64,000 bases of DNA from CAWCDJ01 sp963794265 (GCA_963794265.1 CAWCDJ010000004.1:186001-250000), one strand, 5' to 3'; numbered from the stretch's first letter, positions 24,112 through 33,843 are shown. A program made the numbers and translations. The notes: generated by a model not told the origin, from the letters alone.

Positions 24112-26667
24112 CTACGCCAAGTCGAACTTCTCCTGGTGCAACTGGGAATCGCTTTTGACGATGACCGTCCGCCCCAGCACCTCTTCCAACTCCTGAAGGT
24201 AAGAGTTCTGGTTGGACTTCAGCAGTTTGGCGACATCCGGCGCGACCCGTAGCATCACGTCTTTGCCCTCCACCGCCCTCGCAATCTTCTGCGCTTCCTG
24301 CAGGATCTCGCCCACCACCGTCTGCGGGCTCTTCACATACCCGGCGCCCTCGCAATACGGGCAGGGCGTGCAGAGCGTGCGCTCCAGGCTCTGTTTGACC
24401 CGCTTCCTCGTGATCGCCACCAGCCCGAAATCGTTGAACTGGAGAATTTTGTAGGGTGCCCGGTCGGCCCGCATGGCTTCTTCGAGCGCCTGCATCACCT
24501 TCTGGCGATTCTTGCGCTCGTCCATGTCGATGAAATCGACTACGATGATTCCGCCGAGGTCGCGCAGCCGGATTTGCCGCACGATCTCCTTGATGGCGTC
24601 GGTATTAGTCTTGACGATGGTATCTTCCAGGCGGTTCGACTTGCCGACGAACTTGCCCGTATTGATATCGATCGCCACCAGCGCCTCGGTCTGGTTGATG
24701 ACGATGTACCCACCCGATTTCAGCCAGACCTTCGGGCGCAACGCCTTCTCCAACTCGGCGGTAATTCCGAACTCCTCGAAAATGGGGTTCGAGCGCGTGT
24801 ACATCTTCACGCGGTTGACCAGGGCGGGCTGGAACCTCTGCACGAACCGCAGGACGCTTTCGTAGGCTTCCTCGTTATCCACCCAGACGCTCTTGAACGC
24901 CGAAGTCAACTGGTCGCGCAGCACCCGCTCCACCACGTTCAGGTCGTGATGGATCAGCGCGGGGGCGGGCTTGCGCTCGGCCTTCTGGCGCATGTCGAGC
25001 CACAGGTTGTAGAGGAACATCATGTCGGCGCGCAACTCTTCTTCGCTGCGGCCTTCTCCCGCGGTCCGCACGATGTAACCGCCCGGAATTCCGGTGCGGT
25101 TGCTCTGCAGAATCCGCTTCAACCGGGAACGCTCGTCGTCGCTCGGAATCTTGCGCGAAACGCCGATGTGGTCCACCGTCGGCATGTAAACCAGGAAGCG
25201 GCCCGGCAGCGCGATGTGCGAAGTGATGCGCGCGCCCTTCTGGCCCAGCGGCTCCTTGGCAATCTGGACGATGATCTCCTGGCCTTCCCTCAGCAGGTCG
25301 CTGATCGAAGGCGCGCCTTTCTCGGGACGCGGCTCGGTGCGCGGCACCTGCGCGGTCCGCTGCTCCGGCTGGCGGAACGCCTGCTCGGCCGGGGCCGCCT
25401 CGGCGGGCGCACCCTGTTGCGCTGCGTGGTGCCCGTCGGCCGGGGGACGCCCCTCCCTGCCCTCACGGCCGTCGCGGCCGCGGCGGCGAGTGCGGCGCGA
25501 GACGCGGTGCAGATAGCGCGGCCCCTGCTCGCGCAGGGTGGCGGTCAGGCTGGTAGGAATTCGAGCCGGCTCCGGGCCTTCCTCTTCCGCGGTGATCTCT
25601 ACGGTTTCGGAATCCGCGGCAGTCTGGCCTTCTTCGGCCGCTTCCGCCATCTCGCCGGCTTCGAGCGACTCCACCGGTTCCGCCGCGTCCACCAGGGGAG
25701 GCTCCAAGTCTTCGGCGATCTCGGCGTCTTCTTGTGTCTCTTCGGTTTCCGCGGGCTCGGTACGCTCCGTGGCCTCTTCGGCAGCCTCGTTGGCCGCTGC
25801 CGAGAGCTCCGGCTGCGGCTCGGCCGCCGGTTCAGCGGCGATTTCGGAAACCGGCTCACCGGCAATCGCGGCGGGAGTCGCAGCGGCGGGTTCGGCTTCC
25901 GCTCCGGCAGGTCCGCCGGCCGCCTGTTCCGGTTCGCCGGCGGGTTCGGGGGCCTCGAACGAGCCGGCGGTTTCTTCGACGGCTTCTTCGACGGATTCCT
26001 CTACTTCTTCCGCCGCATGGCCGCCGGTATATTTGGCCAGCGATTCACCGGGGAGGACGAAGAAATCGTCCGTCTCGGGGACGTGCGGCTCCGCGGCGGG
26101 TTCTTCCACGGGACGTTCTTCCTGCTGCTGGCCCGGAGAGTAGAACTTCGATTCGGGCAATCCGCGGCGGTCGTTCTTCTGCCCGCGGCGGCGCCTGCCT
26201 CTCCGTCCCCGCCTTTCCCGGTCGTCGCGGCGGTGATCCTGAGGCGGACCCGCGGCGGCAAGGGCTTCGGCTTCGACCGGGGCCGGCGCGGCCGGTTGCT
26301 CGGTCTCCAACGGTGCCGCCGCTTCCACCGGCGCAGCCGCGGCGACCACCGCGGGCGGAACTGCGGCCTGCTGCGGCGCACGTTCCAGCTTGAGGACTTT
26401 TTCCTCCACGCTGGTCACGATCTTGTCGTACTCTTCGTTATCTTCGAAGAAGTCCGATACGTAAAGGAACGCGTCCCGGTCTAAGCCGATATCCACGAAT
26501 GCCGATTGCATTCCCGGAAGGACGCGCGTCACCCTTCCCTTGTGGATACTCCCGGCGAGGGAATACTCGTTCTCGCGCTGATGGTAAACTTCGGCTACCT
26601 GATCGTCCTCGACGATCGCCACCCGTGTTTCGTGGCGGCTCGCGGAGATCACCAGCTCCTTGGACAT
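24112..26667 (-). CDS. rng: Ribonuclease E/G family endoribonuclease with large insertion
   Basis: An 851-residue enzyme that processes rRNA and cleaves mRNA in the cytoplasm. The start is an ATG at 26667 with GGGAGG upstream (MSKELVISASRHETRVAIVE). The S1 domain begins at residue 40 (SIHKGRVTRVLPGMQSAFVD) and resumes at about 454 (SISDLLREGQEIIVQIAKEP). Between lies a roughly 355-residue Ala/Glu/Pro-rich acidic insertion with a basic patch near 165-180. Catalytic acids are in VAIDINTG (Asp666) and VVDFIDMDE (Asp711, Asp714). The Zn-link is TPCPYCEGAG (Cys769, Cys772). The Rne/Rng call is secure; the choice of G over E is by overall plan. A structured leader precedes it. Confidence 0.93.
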   Translation of the reverse strand: MSKELVISASRHETRVAIVEDDQVAEVYHQRENEYSLAGSIHKGRVTRVLPGMQSAFVDIGLDRDAFLYVSDFFEDNEEYDKIVTSVEEKVLKLERAPQQAAVPPAVVAAAAPVEAAAPLETEQPAAPAPVEAEALAAAGPPQDHRRDDRERRGRRGRRRRGQKNDRRGLPESKFYSPGQQQEERPVEEPAAEPHVPETDDFFVLPGESLAKYTGGHAAEEVEESVEEAVEETAGSFEAPEPAGEPEQAAGGPAGAEAEPAAATPAAIAGEPVSEIAAEPAAEPQPELSAAANEAAEEATERTEPAETEETQEDAEIAEDLEPPLVDAAEPVESLEAGEMAEAAEEGQTAADSETVEITAEEEGPEPARIPTSLTATLREQGPRYLHRVSRRTRRRGRDGREGREGRPPADGHHAAQQGAPAEAAPAEQAFRQPEQRTAQVPRTEPRPEKGAPSISDLLREGQEIIVQIAKEPLGQKGARITSHIALPGRFLVYMPTVDHIGVSRKIPSDDERSRLKRILQSNRTGIPGGYIVRTAGEGRSEEELRADMMFLYNLWLDMRQKAERKPAPALIHHDLNVVERVLRDQLTSAFKSVWVDNEEAYESVLRFVQRFQPALVNRVKMYTRSNPIFEEFGITAELEKALRPKVWLKSGGYIVINQTEALVAIDINTGKFVGKSNRLEDTIVKTNTDAIKEIVRQIRLRDLGGIIVVDFIDMDERKNRQKVMQALEEAMRADRAPYKILQFNDFGLVAITRKRVKQSLERTLCTPCPYCEGAGYVKSPQTVVGEILQEAQKIARAVEGKDVMLRVAPDVAKLLKSNQNSYLQELEEVLGRTVIVKSDSQLHQEKFDLA

Positions 26668-26713
26668 CGAATGCCTCCCGTGGAGCATGAAGAGGCTAGA
26701 CCATTCGGAAGGT

Positions 26714-26890
26714 GGGCGCCCTGCGTGGGTTTCTCGTTCCCCGTCCCTGGGGGAGTCGGACCAAGACTGTTACGAACTCACGCTGGCCGAAGGCGGAGCT
26801 GCAATCCTCATACACCATCGGCCGGGAACCGCTCCTCTTACGGGGAAGGCGCTTCAGCGCCACCATTCCCGTGGGTCTCTACAGGCTCCC
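26714..26890 (-). ncRNA. Candidate structured RNA or RNase leader
   Basis: The 269-bp gap between rodA and the RNase gene contains a nested rod. 26840-26847 pairs perfectly with 26737-26744 (8 bp), and the ends 26882-26890 and 26714-26723 pair with one mismatch and a bulge. A 5-bp tetraloop hairpin is at 26848-26861. A further hairpin within 26775-26826 closes with GGCCGA/TCGGCC. It may be the folded 5' leader of the RNase mRNA, which in other bacteria mediates self-regulation. A 6S-like rod is another possibility. I could not match it to a known consensus. Confidence 0.35.
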
Positions 26891-26936
26891 TATATTCTTT
26901 CTATCGAGCGAGGCCCTTTCGCGCCGCCGCCCGCGT

Positions 26937-28028
26937 TTAATTCACAAACCTTCTGAGCCGGACGTTATTCACCAGCCCTAATGCCAAAAAATTCGACCAG
27001 ACGCTGGATCCCCCGGCGCTCATAAAGGGAAGCGGAATACCCGTCACCGGCATCCGTCCCACTACCATCCCCACATTCACAAGCATGTGAAACAGCAGCA
27101 GACCGGCTACACCCATACAGATATACATACCGGCCCTATCTGGCGCCGCCTGCGCATTCTGGACGATGCGCATGATCATCACGAAATACAACGACAATAC
27201 TACAATCACGCCCACGAATCCATGCTCTTCGGCAAAAGCCGAAAAGATAAAATCCGTGTGCGGCACGGGCAAGAACCGAAGCTGCGTCTGGGTTCCCTTG
27301 GTAATGCCCTTCCCGAACATCCCGCCGGCTCCAACCGCAATCTGAGACTGAATCAACTGGTATCCGGTGCCCTGCGGGTCCCGTTCGGGATCCATGAAAC
27401 TGACCAGCCGCGCCTTTTGATAATCTTTCAGGAAATGCCAACCGACCGGAAGAACCAGCACCGCCACTACGGCAATGGCGGCCACATACTTCCACCGCAA
27501 CCCCGCGAGAAACGCTCCCGTAATCAGGATCGCGATATAGGTCAGTGACGTTCCCAGGTCCGGCTGTTTCAAAACCAGAGCCATGGGAATCACTACCAGG
27601 CCCGCCAGCTTCAGCATTTCCCCGATTTCCAAATCGTCTTTTTTTAAATCAGTAAGATAGCGGGCTACCAATAATATTATCACTAACTTGACGAATTCCG
27701 ATACCTGGAAACGAGCCCCGCCCGGCAGGGGAATCCAACGCCGCGAGCCAAATACGGTGTCGCCCACGATGTCCGTCGCCAGCAGCAGCAGGATCGACGA
27801 GACGTACAAAACCGGCACGTGATGCATCAGCGAATGGTAGTCCACGCGAATCGCCAGGCGCATTAATAACAGCCCGCCGGCGATATAGACGATCTGCTTC
27901 CACCAGGCGGAGTGGAAGCCGGTATCCATCGTGGCGCTGTAAATCTGCAGAATGCCGACCGCGCAGATCAACAGCACGATGATCAGCAGGGTCCAGTCAA
28001 TATCGCGAATCGAAAGATAGCCTGACAT
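26937..28028 (-). CDS. rodA: Rod-shape SEDS glycosyltransferase RodA
   Basis: Polymerises lipid II into glycan strands in the elongasome at the inner membrane, with PBP2 as partner. 363 residues from an ATG one base after the PBP2 stop (MSGYLSIRDIDWTLLIIVLL). About ten membrane spans. SEDS signatures include FGSRRWIPLPGGARFQVSEF, then VLKQPDLGTSL, GTGYQLIQSQIAVGAGGMFG and FLPVPHTDFIFSAFAEEHGF. The near-zero spacing to mrdA implies translational coupling. Last gene of the shape cluster before the RNase. Confidence 0.96.
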   Translation of the reverse strand: MSGYLSIRDIDWTLLIIVLLICAVGILQIYSATMDTGFHSAWWKQIVYIAGGLLLMRLAIRVDYHSLMHHVPVLYVSSILLLLATDIVGDTVFGSRRWIPLPGGARFQVSEFVKLVIILLVARYLTDLKKDDLEIGEMLKLAGLVVIPMALVLKQPDLGTSLTYIAILITGAFLAGLRWKYVAAIAVVAVLVLPVGWHFLKDYQKARLVSFMDPERDPQGTGYQLIQSQIAVGAGGMFGKGITKGTQTQLRFLPVPHTDFIFSAFAEEHGFVGVIVVLSLYFVMIMRIVQNAQAAPDRAGMYICMGVAGLLLFHMLVNVGMVVGRMPVTGIPLPFMSAGGSSVWSNFLALGLVNNVRLRRFVN

Positions 28029-28029
28029 G

Positions 28030-30057
28030 TCACTTCCGGGAATTCGTCGTAGAACTCGGCGCGTCGGCGGCGAGATAGGCAGCTTCAACCGGCCGATCGG
28101 GTTCGGGAGGCGGGGGCGGCGCAGCTTCGGCGATGGTCAGTCCCAGACTGCCCATTGCCTCGAGCCTGGCCTGGAGAGCCTGCTTCTGCTGCTGGAGCGC
28201 CGAGAGCCGCGCTTTCTTATCGAAATAGGCCTTGATCACATCGCGCACCACCGGGGCCGCATACTGCCCGTGCACGCCGTGTTCGAAAAGACAGACCACC
28301 ACGATCTCGGGGTTGTCGCGCGGCGCGAAGCCTTCGAACCAGGCGTTGTCTTTCATCTGGCTGGCATGCGCGGCGCCCGCACCCTTCAGGTATTCGTTGG
28401 AGGCCAACTGCGCCGAGCCCGTCTTGCCGCACACCTCGATGTTTTGGAGGCGGGCGCGGCCGCCGGTACCGCCGCCTTCGTTCACCACGCCGTACATCCC
28501 GTCAATCACATCCTTCACATTAGCCGGGTTCAGCGTCCAACTCACCGGCTGCTCCGGTTTCTGCGGGTGCGTGAGCAGGTGCGGCTGATGCCAGACGCCA
28601 CCCACGGCGACACCCCCGATGGCTCGCGCCAACCCGAGTGGCGTTACCGTGAGGGCTCCCTGGCCGATCGCCACCGAAGGAGTTTCGCCGGCATACCATT
28701 TCTGTCTCTCGACGCGCAATTTCCACTGTTCCGAGGGCATCAGCCCTTGTTTTTCGTGCGGCAGGTCGATTCCGGTGAGGTGTCCAAACCCGGCGATGTC
28801 GCCGTAGAACGAGATGTTGTTGATTCCCATCTTGCTGCCGATAGTGTAGAAATAAACGTCGCAGGAATGCACGATGCCGTTGTGCAGCGCCACTGTCCCG
28901 TGGCCGGGCTTATACCAGCAGTGGAAGTAATGGCCGTAGAGAGTCACGCCACCCGAGCAATGGACCTGGAACTTGTCATCGATGGCGCCCGATTCCAGGC
29001 CGGCCAGCGCCACAAACGGCTTGAACGTCGAGCCGGGTGCCTGCACCGCCTGGATCGCCTTATTCATGAGCGGCTTACCAGGATTATCTACAATTTCCTT
29101 CCAGTCTTTCGGCCTGATCCGCACGGCGAATTTATTGGGGTCGAAGGCGGGACGGCTGACCATCGCGAGCACCTGGCCGGTCCTCGGATCGAGCGCCACC
29201 ACAGCGCCGTCTTTATGGTCCACCCCCAGTTCCTTCACGCCGTTATCCATGGCGAGTTCGGCCACGGCCTGCAAATCGAGATCGATCGTGAGCTGCAAAT
29301 CCTTGCCCGCCACCGCGGGTTTCGTCTTGAGGGTCTCCCGCACCTGTCCGCGGTTATCCACCACCACCTGGCGCTGGCCGTCCACACCCGTGAGCCAGTC
29401 GTTGTACTCCCGCTCGATGCCGAATTTGCCCACAATGGCGCCGGGGTCGTACTTTGCAAAATCGGGGGAGTCGAGTTCGTCCTCACTCACCTCACCGGTG
29501 TAGCCGATCACGTGGGCCAGCATGCCGTTCTGCGGATAAAGCCGCCGCTGCGCCTGGATCAGCACAAGCTCGGGAAAGAAATCATGGTGAGAATCGACGA
29601 ACGACAAGTCCGCCGGCGTCAGCTCTTCCTTGATCACGATGGGAACGTACTTCGGCTGGGACCGGAAGCGGTTTACGCGGTCGACCAGATCGTTGTAGTC
29701 GAGATCGAGGCCCTCCGCGATGGGCCTCAGGTGTTCGTCCTTCAGCGATTCGCGAGCCAGAATCAGGCTGAACGAAGAGTAATTGTCGACGATGACCCGG
29801 CCATCGCGGTCGAGGATCCGGCCGCGCGGCGCGAGGATCGGAACGGACTTGATGCTGTTCTGCATCGCCTGCTGGTCGTAGAACCCCGGGTTCTGTACCT
29901 GCAACTTCCAGAAGCCGGAGATCAGGAACAGAAAAATAAAGACAGCGGCATACTGAAAAATCGCGATTTTTCCCGACGCAAAATTGGTATCGTCGCGTAA
30001 CGGGGGTTTGCCGGTACTTTGGTGTTCGAGATTTGGGTCAACCGGCGGCAGGATCAC
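28030..30057 (-). CDS. mrdA: Penicillin-binding protein 2 (transpeptidase)
   Basis: 675 residues, GTG start. It cross-links peptidoglycan during elongation. One N-terminal span (IFQYAAVFIFLFLISGFW) is followed by the dimerisation/pedestal domain (SVPILAPRGRILDRDGRVIV) and the transpeptidase domain. The latter has the active-site APGSTFKPF (Ser about 345), HSCDVYFY as second motif, and CGKTGSAQ as third. The tail is Pro/Ala-rich (APPPPPEPDRPVEAAY) with a short coiled coil. The PBP2 call is supported by its position between the shape genes and rodA. Confidence 0.96.
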   Translation of the reverse strand: MILPPVDPNLEHQSTGKPPLRDDTNFASGKIAIFQYAAVFIFLFLISGFWKLQVQNPGFYDQQAMQNSIKSVPILAPRGRILDRDGRVIVDNYSSFSLILARESLKDEHLRPIAEGLDLDYNDLVDRVNRFRSQPKYVPIVIKEELTPADLSFVDSHHDFFPELVLIQAQRRLYPQNGMLAHVIGYTGEVSEDELDSPDFAKYDPGAIVGKFGIEREYNDWLTGVDGQRQVVVDNRGQVRETLKTKPAVAGKDLQLTIDLDLQAVAELAMDNGVKELGVDHKDGAVVALDPRTGQVLAMVSRPAFDPNKFAVRIRPKDWKEIVDNPGKPLMNKAIQAVQAPGSTFKPFVALAGLESGAIDDKFQVHCSGGVTLYGHYFHCWYKPGHGTVALHNGIVHSCDVYFYTIGSKMGINNISFYGDIAGFGHLTGIDLPHEKQGLMPSEQWKLRVERQKWYAGETPSVAIGQGALTVTPLGLARAIGGVAVGGVWHQPHLLTHPQKPEQPVSWTLNPANVKDVIDGMYGVVNEGGGTGGRARLQNIEVCGKTGSAQLASNEYLKGAGAAHASQMKDNAWFEGFAPRDNPEIVVVCLFEHGVHGQYAAPVVRDVIKAYFDKKARLSALQQQKQALQARLEAMGSLGLTIAEAAPPPPPEPDRPVEAAYLAADAPSSTTNSRK

Positions 30058-30081
30058 AGAAAACCAGAGAGCGCGCTCGCT

Positions 30082-31950
30082 TCATTCTAACGCAAACAAT
30101 GCACCAAATCGGCCTTCGACTCGCATTCGATAGCCAAATGCGGTGAGCTTTGAGCCGTAGCGGGACTTCCATAGGGATGCGGCCTCCGACCCGGGTGTGA
30201 CCATGACCGCCAGGAATCGCGGTCGCGAGCCGGCATCCAGATCGGCGAGACGGACGGCACGAACCTCCGGCCGCACCGGGTTGCCCGCCGCCACGACCTG
30301 CCCCGCGAAATATCCGCCATCGTCTAAACATAGCTGTGCAAGTTGTTTACCTAGCGTAGACTGAAGCGATGGTTTAATGTCGTTCCAGTACACCGTCCAG
30401 CCGGCCCGGTTACGCTGCACCAGGATGGGGCAGGCGGCAATCAGGATGACGGCGAGGGCGACGGCCCGGTAGCGGGGGAGCATCCGGATCAGAAGGAACG
30501 CTGCCAATCCGGCGGCCACGGTGAATGCCACGGGGAAAAGCTCCTGGGGCAGCCGCGCGTAGAGCAGGGTCAGGCGGCTCGCGGTCTCGATCGCAACCAG
30601 CGGCAGGGCGAAGCGTCCGAGCAGCGCCACCAGCAGCAACTCGCTCGCCAGCAACACGCCATCGACATACCGCAACGAGTTCAAGTTATTCAGAACAAAG
30701 CTCAAATCCCCCGGTGCGGCGCAGGCGCTGAAAACCGAACGGAAGTACAGAACCCAGCCGCACAGAAGAAGCAACGACGCCAATTCGAGCGGTTTCGGCC
30801 TTCCCCGCCGGAGCAGCCAACGGACGCTCAGCCAAACCGAGACGATCAGGATGGCGGCCAGGGTCTCCGGAAAGAGAATTCCGGCCGGGGACATCAGGTT
30901 CGGCGGCCAGAACAGCGCCTTCCACAAACGGGGGTCGTGGAGGTTGTAGAGGATGGACGAATAGGAGAGGTCGGCGGTACCCGGCAGGTGGATGAATCCG
31001 ATATTGATCTGGAATGGGTAGAACGGGCTGCCATGTTGGATCAGCGAGCGCAGGTAGTAATGGCCACTGGTGGCTGCGAAGAAGGCCGCCACCGCCGCCA
31101 GCGCTTTCCAACCCGTGCCGCGGAGCCACAGGATGGCGCCCACAGCCACCACCGCAAAGAAGATCCCGGTATATTTGACCGAGCCGAAGGCCACTCCGAA
31201 CGCCAGCAGGCCGACGTCGGCCCGGCCCAGCCTTCCTCGCGCGGCCCGTAACACGACTAAGATCATCAGAACGAAGCCGGCTCCGCAGAGGGCGTCATTC
31301 TTCAAGGTGGGCACGCCCGAGTAGTCGACCCAGTAATGCCGCATGGCCAGGGCGCCAAAGATCGTCCATCCCAGGACAGGATTGCGCAGGCCTAGTTCGC
31401 GACCGATCAGCCAGCCACATAAAGCTAACAGAATGATTGCCTTGAACGCTAAAAGTGGAAAAAATAGATCAACTCTGGTGACGGTCCAGGCGGGAAGAAA
31501 CGAGAGCTCCCAAAACGCCACGTAATTGGTGGCGAAGGTGTAGGGCGTGGCTCGGTTGCCCATCCAGTCGATCAGGTAATGCAGGTAGTTGATGGAGTCG
31601 ATCTCCTCTACCGGCCGGAAGGCGAGCAGGATCAGCGGCAGGGCGAGCGCGGCCATAGCCGCCGGCATCCACCGGCCGGCTGCGGCGGCCTTGGGCAGTT
31701 TGACCCTGCGGAGGGCCGCCGCCGCGCAGACGGCCGCCGCGATCCAATAGAGCGGCGGCGAGTTGACCCGCGCGAAAGAGAAGGCTGCGGCCAGGGAAGA
31801 TTCCAGGGTGATTTCGATGGCCAGAGCGCCGAGCCACTGCTCCTCATCGCGAAAGCCGACGGCGCGCGCGATGGCCAGCGCCGCCCAGAAGAGGGCGCCT
31901 TCCCAGCACACGAACCGCACGGTCGCGAGCAGGATGGCGGACGGATCCAT
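30082..31950 (-). CDS. Polytopic membrane protein, GT-C-like, inside the shape operon
   Basis: 622 residues with about thirteen hydrophobic spans and a soluble C-terminal 90 residues. After the second to third span there is an acidic loop (RPVEEIDSINYLHYLIDWMG) as in GT-C glycosyltransferases that use a lipid-linked sugar donor. The neighbours fit closely: 20 bases after mreD and 24 before mrdA. This suggests work on cell-envelope glycan during elongation. No such member belongs to the standard mre/mrd set. The enzyme class is a guess from topology and the acidic loop. Confidence 0.65.
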   Translation of the reverse strand: MDPSAILLATVRFVCWEGALFWAALAIARAVGFRDEEQWLGALAIEITLESSLAAAFSFARVNSPPLYWIAAAVCAAAALRRVKLPKAAAAGRWMPAAMAALALPLILLAFRPVEEIDSINYLHYLIDWMGNRATPYTFATNYVAFWELSFLPAWTVTRVDLFFPLLAFKAIILLALCGWLIGRELGLRNPVLGWTIFGALAMRHYWVDYSGVPTLKNDALCGAGFVLMILVVLRAARGRLGRADVGLLAFGVAFGSVKYTGIFFAVVAVGAILWLRGTGWKALAAVAAFFAATSGHYYLRSLIQHGSPFYPFQINIGFIHLPGTADLSYSSILYNLHDPRLWKALFWPPNLMSPAGILFPETLAAILIVSVWLSVRWLLRRGRPKPLELASLLLLCGWVLYFRSVFSACAAPGDLSFVLNNLNSLRYVDGVLLASELLLVALLGRFALPLVAIETASRLTLLYARLPQELFPVAFTVAAGLAAFLLIRMLPRYRAVALAVILIAACPILVQRNRAGWTVYWNDIKPSLQSTLGKQLAQLCLDDGGYFAGQVVAAGNPVRPEVRAVRLADLDAGSRPRFLAVMVTPGSEAASLWKSRYGSKLTAFGYRMRVEGRFGALFALE

Positions 31951-31970
31951 GGGTCAAAGCCTGGCGCGGG

Positions 31971-32504
31971 TCAAGCGGTCTCCCGCAGGCGGTCGAGGAA
32001 ATGGAACAAGGCGACTGCCACCACGCCGTTCAGCACTCCGACGATCAGGGTTCGCTGCCACTCGAAAGCCAACTGCTGTCCGAGGAGCGCGCGCGCCAGG
32101 ACCCAGTAGAAGAACTGGTGGAAGAGATAGAAGAAAAACGCAAGCAAGAGCCGGATGGCGCCTTGATCCACGTCGATCCGCATCCCCACCGAAGCGGCAA
32201 AGTATCCGACCAGGGTGTTGACGAGGCCGTACATGCCAAGCGGATTCTTGGAAAGCGAATCCTGGGCCAGACCGACCGCCGCCCCTACCAGGAGCCCGTG
32301 AATCTGGCTGCGCCGCATGAGGGCGAAGTAGACCACCACGAGTAGCGGCATCTCGAGATAGCCCAGGAACTGGAAGAAGAGCGGAACGTAGACCTGAAAC
32401 AGGATCGCCGCCAGGGGGACGGCCAGCAGCACCCATGCGCGAAACCGTGAGACCTGCCCTTCGCGTTGACTGCTGAGCAGAATCCGCTCGCTCGAGTAGC
32501 TCAT
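31971..32504 (-). CDS. mreD: Rod-shape protein MreD
   Basis: 177 residues, five or six membrane spans (RAWVLLAVPLAAILFQVYVP ... GLLVGAAVGLAQDSLSKNPL). It links MreC and the elongasome at the inner membrane. The start overlaps the mreC stop by four bases (ATGA). Conserved features are the LAQD motif and the Tyr/Gly-rich loop GMYGLVNTLVGYFA. Sequence conservation is low in this family; gene order makes the call firm. Confidence 0.93.
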   Translation of the reverse strand: MSYSSERILLSSQREGQVSRFRAWVLLAVPLAAILFQVYVPLFFQFLGYLEMPLLVVVYFALMRRSQIHGLLVGAAVGLAQDSLSKNPLGMYGLVNTLVGYFAASVGMRIDVDQGAIRLLLAFFFYLFHQFFYWVLARALLGQQLAFEWQRTLIVGVLNGVVAVALFHFLDRLRETA

Positions 32505-33793
32505 TCGGGAGGTTGGCCTCCGGGGGGACCGGCACCCTGGTTCTCGCGCTGCGGCGGACCACCAGGCTTGGCAGCAGGGGGAGAGGTCTTGGGGATCGAC
32601 TGCGGCTGTACGGGCGGCTTTACGGAGACGGGAGGCTTCGCCGGAGCGGTTCCTTGAGGCGTCGCGGACGCCGGACCTGCGGATCCCGCGGCGGCCGGCG
32701 CGGGTCCACGGCCACCGGCGGCAGGGGAGCCCGGCGCGGCGGCAGCAGGCGCCTTCCCATTCTGCGGAAGTTTGGTGAAATCCGGCGCCCTGGCGCCCAC
32801 GCCGGTATCGCCGAACGTGTAGTTTTGCGCGTCGCCTACCGATTTATAAAGACTCTTCAATCGGTCGGCATCGGTACCGGTGGGCTGCGTCTGAGGGCTG
32901 GCGGGTTGCTCCCCGGCCACAGGGGGAGGATTGCCAATATAGACCGGCTGGTGCACGGGAGGGGCCTCGGGAATATCCTGGTGGACTCCGTTGAGGATGA
33001 TCAGGACGTCTTCCAGCCCGCGCTTCATGCCCGCCGGCTCTACCAGGATCTCCTTGAACGGAACCGCCTGCCGCACGGATTTCACCACGCCGACGGGAAA
33101 CCCGCGGGGGAAGACCCGGTCATCGCCCGACGTGTAAAACATCTCGCCGGTGTCAATCTTGTCATCATAGGGAACGTAATCGACCTTGCAGAGGGGTGTC
33201 CCCTGCCCCTTCAGGGTACCGTGCACCTGGGTTTTCTGCGAAATGACGCCCGCGGCGAAATCGGCGTCGGTGATCAGTTCCACTTCCGAAGCGGTGGGGT
33301 ACGCGGCGATGACTTTTCCAACAATGCCGTCCGGGGTGACCACCGCCATTCCGCGCATGACACCCTCGGCCGACCCCCGGCTGACGAACACCACCTTTGA
33401 ATTGGACCCGGCGCCGATACCGATGACGCTGGCGGCCAGGGTTCGGGACTGGATTTGAGCCTGGAAAACCTGCAGAGCCCTGGCACGGTCGGCGGTCGAC
33501 AACTCGTTCCGCAGGAAGATATTGTCCATCTTCAGGCGGCCGATCTCCTGCTGCATGCGGCGGTTTTCCGCGTCGGCATCGTGGAGAGCGATGTAGTTGC
33601 GAATGAGCCCGATGGTGCCGCCGCGCACCCACTCGGCCACGCGGGCCACCGGCGTAACGGCGGAGACCGTCCAGACGCGGATGATGCGAACGTCCTGGTC
33701 GTTCTTTACCTGCACTGCCAACAGCACCAGCTGAGCGAAGATGACCAGCAGGAGGACCGTGATGTTGCGGTACCGATTGAGCAGCGACTCCAT
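32501..33793 (-). CDS. mreC: Rod-shape protein MreC with long Pro/Ala tail
   Basis: 430 residues, periplasmic with one N-terminal span (ITVLLLVIFAQLVLLAVQV). A coiled coil (about 75-110, DADAENRRMQQEIGRLKMDN) is followed by the beta-barrel core (ASVIGIGAGSNSKVVFVSRG; GDDRVFPRGFPVGVVKSV). From about residue 275 the chain is a Pro/Ala/Gly-rich disordered extension (PAAAAPGSPAAGGRGPAPAA), making it much longer than MreC of Escherichia coli. The tail could contact partners or peptidoglycan. It organises MreB with PBP2. Confidence 0.95.
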   Translation of the reverse strand: MESLLNRYRNITVLLLVIFAQLVLLAVQVKNDQDVRIIRVWTVSAVTPVARVAEWVRGGTIGLIRNYIALHDADAENRRMQQEIGRLKMDNIFLRNELSTADRARALQVFQAQIQSRTLAASVIGIGAGSNSKVVFVSRGSAEGVMRGMAVVTPDGIVGKVIAAYPTASEVELITDADFAAGVISQKTQVHGTLKGQGTPLCKVDYVPYDDKIDTGEMFYTSGDDRVFPRGFPVGVVKSVRQAVPFKEILVEPAGMKRGLEDVLIILNGVHQDIPEAPPVHQPVYIGNPPPVAGEQPASPQTQPTGTDADRLKSLYKSVGDAQNYTFGDTGVGARAPDFTKLPQNGKAPAAAAPGSPAAGGRGPAPAAAGSAGPASATPQGTAPAKPPVSVKPPVQPQSIPKTSPPAAKPGGPPQRENQGAGPPGGQPPE

Positions 33794-33843
33794 GGCAGCG
33801 CCCTAAAACAGGGAAACCGGTCGATTGCCGGGATCCACTGTAT

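Noticed and set aside
26714..26890. RNase P RNA or SRP RNA in the leader of the RNase gene
   Set aside because: The conserved cores of both RNAs (such as GAGGAAAGTCC and GGTCAGGTCCGGAAGG) are absent.
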